The notes beneath the pieces are model-generated. The model was not told where the DNA came from. It was given only the letters and a program-made list of their open reading frames with translations, and ran no database searches. This document shows, piece after piece, positions 1-5,244 of a stretch of 8,471 nucleotides of DNA. Both the position numbers and the translations under genes were made by a program. Location of the stretch: NCBI GenBank assembly GCA_003520365.1, contig DOUW01000408.1, forward strand, positions 1 through 8,471, read 5' to 3'. This DNA comes from Massilia sp. GTDB lineage: Bacteria; Pseudomonadota; Gammaproteobacteria; Burkholderiales; Burkholderiaceae_D. Every line of letters begins with the position of its first letter. Position 1 is the first letter of the stretch.

Positions 1-45
1 TACGTTAGTCGTGGCGATTCACATCAACACATCAGGAGATCTGGA

Positions 46-342
46 TTGGACTCGTTCGGATGGTATCTCGGAATAACGGTTGTGGTAATGATTGCAGGCG
101 CGATCCAACTTGCGATGGTGACCAACCCCGGCAAAAAATTACATGCTAAGTTCGTCGCGTTGGGTACGCTTGCAGGGCGGACCAAGGATGAAATCATCGC
201 CGAGGTCGGCCCGCCGACCTCGGTGTCTGGCCTGCCGGACGGCAAGACACTGCTCCAATGGCAAGCGACGGGATGCCACATGGCGCTAAGATTCAACGGC
301 GACATTTGTGACGGCATTACCCATGAGCACTTGCAGGCTTAG
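46..342 (+). CDS. Small membrane-anchored protein, possible SmpA/BamE-like C-terminal domain
   Basis: This 98-residue protein starts at TTG (46-48). An AGGAG at 34-38 sits seven bases upstream, which supports this rare start. Residues about 6-26 form one hydrophobic segment with no lipobox cysteine, so it is probably an N-terminal membrane anchor. The rest is soluble. A glycine-threonine turn followed by an acidic helix, then VGPPTS (residues 54-59), a G-x-x-LLQW strand and a short C-terminal strand, resembles the helix-then-strand layout of small SmpA/OmlA/BamE-like domains. This is a fold-level impression, not a family assignment. Cys77 and Cys88 could form a disulfide if the domain faces the periplasm. 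The gene stands alone, converges on the nuclease gene and is followed 21 bases later by a terminator. Its function is unknown. The reading frame itself is well supported by the ribosome site and terminator. Confidence 0.72.
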   Translation: MDSFGWYLGITVVVMIAGAIQLAMVTNPGKKLHAKFVALGTLAGRTKDEIIAEVGPPTSVSGLPDGKTLLQWQATGCHMALRFNGDICDGITHEHLQA

Positions 343-363
343 CGAAGCACTCTGCAGAAGGAC

Positions 364-397
364 AAGCCCTCCCGGCGCCAACCAGCAGGGCTTTTTT
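364..397 (+). terminator. Rho-independent terminator of the small membrane protein gene
   Basis: AAGCCCT (364-370) pairs with AGGGCTT (387-393) across a 16-base GC-rich loop, and the stem runs into six T residues (392-397). It lies 21 bases after the stop codon at 342. On the minus strand the base run after the stem is weak (TTGT), so it probably works mainly in the + direction. The 398-456 stretch between it and the nuclease stop codon shows only a short ATCC/GGAT inverted repeat and no convincing minus-strand terminator. Confidence 0.8.
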
Positions 398-456
398 GTT
401 GAACACTCATCTACAGCGAAAGGAGCTGGAATCCGTATCCTTCAGGATGCTCGTAC

Positions 457-1347
457 TTAAGCGCCTCTACGCATCGCCATCGTCGTCTTACACCTCGGAT
501 AAGCCGTACACCCCCAGAACTCCCCCCGCTTCCCCTGCTTGCGCACCATCTTGCCCCCGCACGACGCACAACTCGGCGTCGTATAATCGCCCTCGAAGGC
601 AAATTGCAGAAGCTTGATCTGCCGCTCGGCAGGCAGGCTGCGCAGTCTCTCGAGGAACTGCGGCCCGTTAAGCAACTGCAAAGGATTCTTCGAACCAAAC
701 TCCAGCGCCTGAGCCGTATAGCCTGAGGTCGTGATGAAGATTCCTCGACCGATCTTTTCGTGCGCCATGACGCCGAGCAGCTCGCGAATTTCCTTTACGC
801 CCACTTGGAAGTCCGCCCATGCCTTGCATTGGACAATCGCCAGTGGCTTCTCCGGATCGATACGGTAGAGTTTGACGTCGATGCCGCCATCCGGGCCACA
901 GCGGATCGTTTCGGAGAAGAACCCGGCCGCCTCGTAATACTTTGCGCAGAGCAGTTCGAAGCGCTTCCATTCCAGTGAGCGCAAGGCTTCCAGCGTCCAG
1001 GTCTTCGGCTTGGCCTGCTCGTCATGGCGAGGTGGCGGGGTGCTGTGCGTCTTCTCGGGTGCAATGTTGCGTGCTTGCTGAGGCATGATCACCACGCGCG
1101 GCCTGCCTTGGCTCGGCGCAGATCGATCTGCCTTATAAGGCCCGGCGGGGGTGATTTTCGGCCGCATGAAAGCCAGAAAACCGATGAAACAAAAGCCCCA
1201 GAACGCAATGCTGGACAACGATACGGCAAGGGCAGCAATGCCACTCAGCAGCGGATTCGCTGCAAAGAACAGGGGCAGGATCCACCGCAGCACGACGAAC
1301 GCGACAACGGCGCAGATCACGCTTGCCTGCCAGGGCAAGCCAATCAT
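457..1347 (-). CDS. Membrane-anchored Mrr-type restriction endonuclease with topoisomerase zinc ribbon
   Basis: As read from ATG 1347 the protein has 296 residues. Residues about 8-28 and 35-60 are two hydrophobic membrane segments. A polar linker follows (about 63-116), then an Mrr_cat-type nuclease domain (about 119-240). The catalytic pattern of the PD-(D/E)xK fold is visible: GGID with Asp157, then VQCK with Gln173 and Lys175, preceded by the helix WKRFELLC. The C-terminal CxxC...C-x5-C zinc ribbon (Cys260, Cys263, Cys280, Cys286) is the type found at the ends of DNA topoisomerase I. Family knowledge predicts DNA cleavage, often of modified or foreign DNA, but the substrate is not known here and no methyltransferase is adjacent. 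ATG 1347 has a poor ribosome site. A much better start (GAGGAG, six bases, ATG) lies at 1385 but is one base out of frame, so the true N-terminus is probably 13 residues longer if an A is restored in the run at 1369-1373. Confidence 0.85.
   Translation of the reverse strand: MIGLPWQASVICAVVAFVVLRWILPLFFAANPLLSGIAALAVSLSSIAFWGFCFIGFLAFMRPKITPAGPYKADRSAPSQGRPRVVIMPQQARNIAPEKTHSTPPPRHDEQAKPKTWTLEALRSLEWKRFELLCAKYYEAAGFFSETIRCGPDGGIDVKLYRIDPEKPLAIVQCKAWADFQVGVKEIRELLGVMAHEKIGRGIFITTSGYTAQALEFGSKNPLQLLNGPQFLERLRSLPAERQIKLLQFAFEGDYTTPSCASCGGKMVRKQGKRGEFWGCTAYPRCKTTMAMRRGA
1321..1340 (-). repeat. GC-rich perfect hairpin just inside the nuclease reading frame
   Basis: GCTTGCC (1321-1327) and GGCAAGC (1334-1340) are perfect complements around a six-base loop. 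In the minus-strand mRNA the hairpin begins about five bases after the ATG at 1347, so it could hinder initiation there. It lies about 28 bases from the A-run, too far to act as a normal frameshift-stimulating stem. Confidence 0.5.
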
Positions 1348-1355
1348 GTCCTCGA

Positions 1356-1385
1356 TCAGGCTTGTCTGTTTTTCCGACGTCCCAT
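1356..1385 (-). other. Likely original start of the nuclease gene, now a nine-codon out-of-frame leader
   Basis: GAGGAG (1392-1397) lies six bases before an ATG at 1383-1385, the best translation start near this gene. Reading from it gives MGRRKNRQA and then TGA at 1356-1358. The nuclease frame is also open upstream of ATG 1347 and reads QTSLIED into MIGLPW. It has no ATG, GTG or TTG before its own upstream TGA. Adding one A to the five-A run (1369-1373, minus strand) fuses the two as MGRRKKQTSLIED plus the 296 residues. A basic MxRRKK start followed by a membrane segment is what I recall for related Mrr-type proteins of this group. Confidence 0.65.
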
Positions 1386-1424
1386 CTTTGTCTCCTCAGG
1401 CATGCGCCGACTCTCCGGTCAATA

Positions 1425-1450
1425 AATATATTGCCGCAAGGAAATTTCAA
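1425..1450 (-). promoter_or_regulatory. Candidate promoter of the nuclease gene
   Basis: On the minus strand TATATT (1425-1430) matches the -10 consensus at five of six bases. It sits in a short AT-rich patch about 40 bases upstream of the ATG at 1385. A TTGAAA (1445-1450) is present, but the spacing to TATATT is only 14 bases. Spacing of 16-17 bases would use poorer -10 hexamers in the same patch. The site is a candidate only. Confidence 0.35.
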
Positions 1451-1480
1451 AGATGGGATTGTAGGCGAAAGAAGGTGTGG

Positions 1481-1496
1481 CAAAGCTAACGCTTTG
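1481..1496. repeat. Perfect inverted repeat CAAAGC-TAAC-GCTTTG upstream of the nuclease promoter
   Basis: Two six-base arms around a four-base centre are perfectly complementary. The element lies about 30 bases upstream of the candidate -35 region of the nuclease gene and 36 bases downstream of the PfpI-gene terminator. It has no T-run on either side, so a terminator is unlikely. A regulator-binding site is possible. Otherwise the gap 1386-1575 holds only the promoter candidate, this repeat, the terminator and the tandem duplication. Confidence 0.45.
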
Positions 1497-1531
1497 TAAC
1501 GTCGAACAAATTAACCGCAGAGGGTAGAAAC

Positions 1532-1555
1532 AAAAACGCGCCCAATCCGGGCGCG
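1532..1555 (-). terminator. Rho-independent terminator after the PfpI-family gene
   Basis: CGCGCCC (1537-1543) and GGGCGCG (1549-1555) form a perfect seven-base GC stem with a five-base loop. On the minus strand the stem is followed directly by five T residues (1532-1536). It lies 21 bases beyond the stop codon of the PfpI-family gene and separates that transcript from the nuclease gene. Confidence 0.85.
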
Positions 1556-1558
1556 CGA

Positions 1559-1584
1559 TACATCACGAACCTACATCACGAACT
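1559..1584. repeat. 13-bp tandem duplication spanning the PfpI-family stop codon
   Basis: TACATCACGAAC occurs at 1559-1570 and again at 1572-1583, a 13-base period with only the final base differing. The second copy contains the stop codon of the PfpI-family gene (1576-1578), so the other copy is now in the 3' untranslated region just before the terminator. This looks like a recent slippage or duplication event with no effect on the protein. Confidence 0.85.
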
Positions 1585-2205
1585 CGGCCCCATATCCGCC
1601 CCCTGCGCATCCACCCTCAGCGCCTTGAACAGCGCATCATTAAACGCCGGAATATCATCCGGCTTGCGGCTCGTGATCAGCTTCTCGTCGATCACCACTT
1701 CCTGGTCCACCCACTCCGCCCCGGCCGCACGCATGTCGTCCTGGATCTCCGGATAGCTGGTCAGGTTCTTCGACTCGGCAATCCCGGCATCGATCAGCAC
1801 CCACGGCCCATGGCAGATCGCGGCGATCGGCTTGTCCGCCGCATAGAACTCACGCACGAAGGCCACCGAGTCGGCATCCTTGCGCAGCTGCTTCGGGTTC
1901 TCTTCCCCGCCCGGCAGCACCAGCGCATCGAAGTCGGCCGGCTGCGCGTCCTTGACGTTCATCTCGACCCTGAACTTGTCGCCCGGGGTGTCGTGGTTCA
2001 CGCCCTGCACTTCCTCGCCCGCGGCTTTCGGCGAGATCAAAATCACCTGCGCGCCCTGCTGCTCCAGGAAGCTGCGCGGTCCGGTGTATTCGACCTGCTC
2101 CACGCCGTCCGTCATCAGCACGGCGACGCGCTTGCCCTGCAGCGTGTGCGAAATATCGACGCCTTCGACGGGCAAATCGACGCTCCCATGAATGTTCTGC
2201 TCCAT
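1576..2205 (-). CDS. DJ-1/PfpI family protein (YhbO-like type 1 glutamine amidotransferase-like fold)
   Basis: The 209-residue protein has a single DJ-1/PfpI domain from about residue 25 to 197. The nucleophile elbow AICHGPW places Cys131 next to His132. GVEQVEY supplies Glu36, equivalent to the glutamate that contacts the cysteine in PfpI. LVLPGGEENP (about 95-104) is the usual glycine loop. Members close to E. coli YhbO and archaeal PfpI are stress proteins described as proteases or glyoxalase/deglycase-type enzymes; the real substrate is disputed. There is no signal peptide, so it is cytoplasmic. The first 23 residues are a slightly long N-terminal tail compared with the archaeal enzyme. 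ATG 2205 is supported by GGAGG four bases upstream. It lies 81 bases downstream of cbpM on the same strand and may share the heat-shock transcript or use its own promoter. Confidence 0.92.
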   Translation of the reverse strand: MEQNIHGSVDLPVEGVDISHTLQGKRVAVLMTDGVEQVEYTGPRSFLEQQGAQVILISPKAAGEEVQGVNHDTPGDKFRVEMNVKDAQPADFDALVLPGGEENPKQLRKDADSVAFVREFYAADKPIAAICHGPWVLIDAGIAESKNLTSYPEIQDDMRAAGAEWVDQEVVIDEKLITSRKPDDIPAFNDALFKALRVDAQGADMGPSS

Positions 2206-2244
2206 ACAACCTCCATATCAAAAAATGTGAATCATTTGCTATCG

Positions 2245-2265
2245 ATTGTAGGAGGACGCATGCGT
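2245..2265 (-). promoter_or_regulatory. Candidate -10 element and palindrome upstream of the PfpI-family gene
   Basis: On the minus strand TACAAT (2245-2250) is a near-consensus -10 hexamer, about 40 bases from the start codon. No good -35 hexamer sits at the right distance. Just upstream is a perfect ten-base palindrome ACGCATGCGT (2256-2265), placed where an activator or repressor could act. No terminator is visible between cbpM and this gene, so read-through from cbpM is also likely. Confidence 0.4.
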
Positions 2266-2286
2266 ACACGGCGCGCGCTTCGGTCC

Positions 2287-2598
2287 TTACTCCATGCCGA
2301 GTACGCGCAGCCGGGCACGCAGGCGCCTGACTTCGTCGGCAAGGTCGATGACGAGCGCGGCCAGTTCCTGGTCGGCGTCGAAGTGGCGCTCCAGGTCGAG
2401 CAGGCGGCGTGCCCGCGCCAGGTCGCCGCTGCGGAAGCGCCACTGCGCCGTTTCCAATGCGGGCGCCGTGCCCAGCACGCCTGCCTGCACGTGGCGCACC
2501 ACCCAGTCCGGCTCGACGCTGCAGGCGCGCGCGAGTTCGTCCAGGCTCAGCGCCACCTCGTCGATCAACACCCCGGTCAGCGTGTCGTTCGCAAACAT
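2287..2598 (-). CDS. cbpM: Chaperone modulator CbpM
   Basis: The 103-residue protein is the usual size for CbpM (about 100 residues). Residues 18-42 (LSLDELARACSVEPDWVV and onward) form a MerR-like helix-turn-helix. The C-terminal half is an arginine- and leucine-rich helix (about 56-98) of the type that pairs with the J-domain. Known CbpM proteins bind the J-domain of CbpA, blocking its contact with DnaK and its DNA binding. AGGAGG (2605-2610) overlaps the cbpA stop codon and lies six bases before ATG 2598, so the two genes are translationally close and surely in one operon. Its place directly after cbpA is the main reason for the firm call. Confidence 0.92.
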   Translation of the reverse strand: MFANDTLTGVLIDEVALSLDELARACSVEPDWVVRHVQAGVLGTAPALETAQWRFRSGDLARARRLLDLERHFDADQELAALVIDLADEVRRLRARLRVLGME

Positions 2599-2609
2599 GG
2601 TTCACCTCC

Positions 2610-3515
2610 TCATGCGGATCGCGGATTGAAAGCCAGGTCGCGCGCCATCGCCTGGTAGAGCGCGCGCGCCTTGTCGTCGTTTGCCGGCGGCAGCACGACG
2701 TCGAGGATGAGGTAAAGGTCGCCCGGCGGATTTCCAGGAATGCCCCGCCCCTTCAGGCGCAGCTTGCGCCCGCTCTGCGAGCCCGCCGGCACCGATACTT
2801 CGACCGTGCCCGATGGCGTCGGCACCGCCACCTTTTCGCCGAGCGCGGCTTCCCAGGGCGTCACCGGCACATTTTCATAGACGTGGGTGCCCTCGACGCG
2901 GTAGCGCGGGTCGGGGGCGAACTGGATCTCCAGGTAGAGGTCGCCCGGCGGCCCGCCGCCATGCCCCTCGTGACCCTGGCCGGCGAGGCGCAACTGCTGG
3001 CCGGGCGTAACGCCGCGCGGGATGGTGACGTTGAGCTTTTTCTCCTGCATGCTGGCGCGTCCCGGTCCCTCCTGGCGCGGCACGCGCAGGCTCACCGTGC
3101 GCGTCGTACCCTGGTAGGCGTCGACCAGGTCGATCGTGATCGCGGCGTGGATGTCGTCGCCGCGCATCTGGAAGCTGCCGCCGCGGCGCGTACGGCCGAC
3201 GTGCGCGAACAGGTCGGCAAAGAAATCGTCCGTACCGGCGCCGGCAAAGTCGTACTGCTCGCCCCAGTCCGGCGGCGGACGGAACTGCTCGCCGGCATGG
3301 TGGCCACGGCCGAGTCCGTCATAGGCCGCGCGCTTTTCCGCGTCGCCCAGCACGTCGTAGGCTTCGTTGATTTCCTTCGTTTTGGCGTCCGCGTCCTTGT
3401 GCTTGCTGACATCGGGATGGTACTTGCGCACCAGCTTCCGGTACGCCTTCTTGATGTCGTCCGCGGACGCATTCCTGTCGACGCCAAGGGTCTGGTAATA
3501 GTCCTTGTATTCCAC
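2610..3515 (-). CDS. cbpA: DnaJ-like co-chaperone / curved DNA-binding protein CbpA
   Basis: The protein has 301 residues from a GTG start at 3513-3515, with GGGAG (3522-3526) six bases upstream. A longer reading from TTG 3539 adds eight residues but has no comparable ribosome site, and homologues begin at EYKDYY. The J-domain covers about residues 3-68 with the HPD motif at 33-35. A short glycine- and phenylalanine-containing linker follows (about 69-115). Two C-terminal substrate-binding domains follow from about 118 to 275. The cysteine-rich zinc module of true DnaJ is absent, as expected for CbpA. It stimulates DnaK ATPase and binds unfolded protein, and in E. coli it also binds curved DNA. 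Eleven bases separate it from cbpM. A sigma-32 promoter match lies about 100 bases upstream. Confidence 0.95.
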   Translation of the reverse strand: MEYKDYYQTLGVDRNASADDIKKAYRKLVRKYHPDVSKHKDADAKTKEINEAYDVLGDAEKRAAYDGLGRGHHAGEQFRPPPDWGEQYDFAGAGTDDFFADLFAHVGRTRRGGSFQMRGDDIHAAITIDLVDAYQGTTRTVSLRVPRQEGPGRASMQEKKLNVTIPRGVTPGQQLRLAGQGHEGHGGGPPGDLYLEIQFAPDPRYRVEGTHVYENVPVTPWEAALGEKVAVPTPSGTVEVSVPAGSQSGRKLRLKGRGIPGNPPGDLYLILDVVLPPANDDKARALYQAMARDLAFNPRSA

Positions 3516-3607
3516 AATGCACTCCCGCAATTGACGCAATGGCTAATCAGGGTCGCAACGCAGCCGTGTCGAACGATGCCTACGGCGTACGCTGCCGTCT
3601 GCCTGCC

Positions 3608-3635
3608 AGATGGGGGCGCGCGGCGGAAAATCAAA
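3608..3635 (-). promoter_or_regulatory. Putative sigma-32 heat-shock promoter of cbpA-cbpM
   Basis: On the minus strand CCCCATCT (3608-3615) fits the sigma-32 -10 consensus CCCCATnT exactly. Thirteen bases upstream, TTTGATT (3629-3635) retains the TTGA core of the CTTGAAA -35 element. Transcription would start near 3600 and give an untranslated leader of about 85 bases before GTG 3515. A 12-base GC palindrome (3645-3656) lies directly upstream. The promoter type fits a co-chaperone operon. Confidence 0.6.
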
Positions 3636-3706
3636 GTTGGACCCGGCGCGCGCGCCACTGCGGCGCACGTCAGACAACACCGGCCACTGTCCGCCTGCTT
3701 ACCCGG

Positions 3707-3712
3707 TAAAAT
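3707..3712 (+). promoter_or_regulatory. Candidate -10 element of the MATE gene
   Basis: TAAAAT at 3707-3712, followed by a GC-rich discriminator, matches the -10 consensus at five of six bases. It lies 29 bases before the chosen ATG at 3742. No good -35 hexamer is seen 16-18 bases upstream. If used, the leader would be about 20 bases long, which argues against starting the protein upstream of 3742. Confidence 0.45.
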
Positions 3713-3741
3713 CGCGGGTTTCAAGAACAAGAATACTGCCC

Positions 3742-5145
3742 ATGACCACCAGCACCACGCTCAGCGCCACGTCCTCTCCTGTCCGCACCGAAATCGCCAC
3801 GCTCTGGAAGCTGTCGTGGCCGATGCTGGTCGGGCAACTGGCAACCGTGGGCATGGGCGTGGCCGACGTGGCGATGACGGGCCACGTCAGCGCCGACGAG
3901 CTGGCCGCGGTCTCGCTCGGCACCTCGGTGTGGTCGATCGTGCTGGTCACCGTGATGGGCACGATGATGTCGATTAACACCGTCGTCGCCCACGAGCTCG
4001 GCGGCGGACGCTACGACAAGATCCCGCACTCGGTGCGCCAGTCGCTGTGGAAAGGCCTGATCGTCGGCCTGGTCGCCTGCCTGCTGGCCAACCTGTGCAC
4101 CCTGCTGTTCGACCACATCGGCCTGGGCCAGGCCGTGGCCGACCGCGCCTCGCTGTTCCTGCACGTGATCAGCATCGGCATGCCGGCCTTCGCCTGCTAC
4201 CGCGCGCTGTACGGCTATACGACGAGCATCAACCAGACCAAGCCGATCATGATCATCGCCATCTTCGGCCTGCTGTTCAACATCGCCAGCAACTGGTTGC
4301 TGGTATTCGGCAACTGGGGCTTTCCGAAGCTGGGCGCGGTCGGCTGCGCGGTGTCGACCGCGGTCGGCATGTGGCTGATGCTGTTCGCCATGGTCGCCTG
4401 GACAAAACTATCCAGCGCCTACCGCATGACCTATCCGTTCACGCAGTGGGAAGGTCCGGACTGGGCCGAGCTGAAGAACATGTTTCGCCTCGGCCTGCCG
4501 ATCGGCGTCACCTATTTTGCCGAGGTCAGCGCCTTTGGCCTGATCAGCCTGATGGTGGCGCGCTTTGGCGTGGTCCAGGTCTCGGCGCACCAGATCGCGC
4601 TGAACTTCGCGTCCCTGGTGTTCATGGTGCCGCTCAGCTTCGGCATCGGTTTGCTCACCCGCGTCGGCCAGGCGATGGGCGAAGGCAATCCGCAGCGGGC
4701 GCGCTTCGTCGCCTGGGTCGGCGTCGGCATGTCGGTGGCCTTCGGCGTGCTGTCGGCGGCCTGCATCGCGATCTTCCGCTGGGAAATCGCGCGCGCCTAT
4801 ACCTCGGACCCGGCGGTGCAGGAGGCCTGCGTGCACCTGCTGCTGTTCGCGGCCCTGTTCCAGCTGTCGGACGCGACCCAGGTCGCCACCGCCTCGGCGA
4901 TCCGCGGCTACCAGGTGACGCGTCCGCCGATGATCATCCAGCTGGTCGCCTTCTGGGGCTTCTCGCTGCCGCTCGGCTATATCCTCGGCATCGCACCGTC
5001 CTGGTTCGGCCTGGCGCCCGCCGCGCCGATGGAAACCACGGGTTTCTGGATCGGCCTGGTGCTGGGACTGACGATCGCCGCGGTGCTGCTGACCTGGTCC
5101 TTCGACCGGCTGTCGCGGCAGAAAGTGCGCGCAGCGGCGCATTGA
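3742..5145 (+). CDS. MATE family multidrug efflux transporter (NorM-like)
   Basis: The 467-residue protein has the length and about twelve membrane segments of MATE exporters, arranged as two six-helix halves. Acidic residues that bind the coupling ion in Vibrio NorM (Asp36, Glu255, Asp371) have counterparts here: Asp42 in GVADVAMTGH, Glu261 in FAEVSAFG and Asp377 in LSDATQVA. LNFASLVFMVPLSFG is also typical of the NorM branch. Such proteins export cationic drugs or metabolites across the inner membrane using a sodium or proton gradient; the substrate cannot be told from sequence. The frame is open back to ATG 3610, but those 44 residues are arginine- and proline-rich and overlap the cbpA promoter, so ATG 3742 is preferred. 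Its ribosome site is weak. It is divergent from cbpA. Confidence 0.93.
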   Translation: MTTSTTLSATSSPVRTEIATLWKLSWPMLVGQLATVGMGVADVAMTGHVSADELAAVSLGTSVWSIVLVTVMGTMMSINTVVAHELGGGRYDKIPHSVRQSLWKGLIVGLVACLLANLCTLLFDHIGLGQAVADRASLFLHVISIGMPAFACYRALYGYTTSINQTKPIMIIAIFGLLFNIASNWLLVFGNWGFPKLGAVGCAVSTAVGMWLMLFAMVAWTKLSSAYRMTYPFTQWEGPDWAELKNMFRLGLPIGVTYFAEVSAFGLISLMVARFGVVQVSAHQIALNFASLVFMVPLSFGIGLLTRVGQAMGEGNPQRARFVAWVGVGMSVAFGVLSAACIAIFRWEIARAYTSDPAVQEACVHLLLFAALFQLSDATQVATASAIRGYQVTRPPMIIQLVAFWGFSLPLGYILGIAPSWFGLAPAAPMETTGFWIGLVLGLTIAAVLLTWSFDRLSRQKVRAAAH

Positions 5146-5200
5146 AGCGAAAGCTGTTGCATTCAGGGGGTACATACTGCTTTTAGGGTGCCACTCTGGT

Positions 5201-5242
5201 ATTGTCTCGTCCGTTGCATTTAGCCAAAACTAACGAGACAAT
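5201..5242. promoter_or_regulatory. Perfect 10-bp inverted repeat abutting the S9 peptidase start codon
   Basis: ATTGTCTCGT (5201-5210) and ACGAGACAAT (5233-5242) are exact complements with a 22-base spacer, and the right arm ends two bases before ATG 5245. The right arm holds the only purine-rich ribosome-site candidate (GAGA), so an RNA hairpin would hide it. The left arm overlaps a possible -10 (TATTGT, 5200-5205), so a DNA operator is an equally good reading. The rest of 5146-5200 shows a GTTGCATTCAG at 5156-5166, repeated with one change at 5213-5223 inside the hairpin loop. No clear MATE terminator is visible. Confidence 0.6.
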
Positions 5243-5244
5243 CA

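Noticed and set aside
1369..1373. Transcriptional slippage at the A-run as the way to make the nuclease
   Set aside because: Efficient slippage normally needs longer runs than five A residues. An indel, a sequence error or weak -1 frameshifting is more likely, so slippage was not put forward as the main reading.
3516..3539. TTG start at 3539 for CbpA
   Set aside because: It lacks a ribosome site at proper spacing, whereas GTG 3515 has GGGAG six bases upstream and gives the EYKDYY start typical of the family.
3610..3741. N-terminal extension of the MATE protein from ATG 3610
   Set aside because: The 44 extra residues are arginine- and proline-rich and unlike any MATE start, and the segment covers the divergent cbpA promoter. 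The -10-like TAAAAT at 3707 would place the transcript start downstream of it.
2409..3977. Long open frame on the + strand (522 codons) opposite cbpA and cbpM
   Set aside because: It is antisense to two well-recognised genes, is extremely arginine- and alanine-rich, has no ribosome site and runs into the MATE gene. This is a GC-bias shadow.
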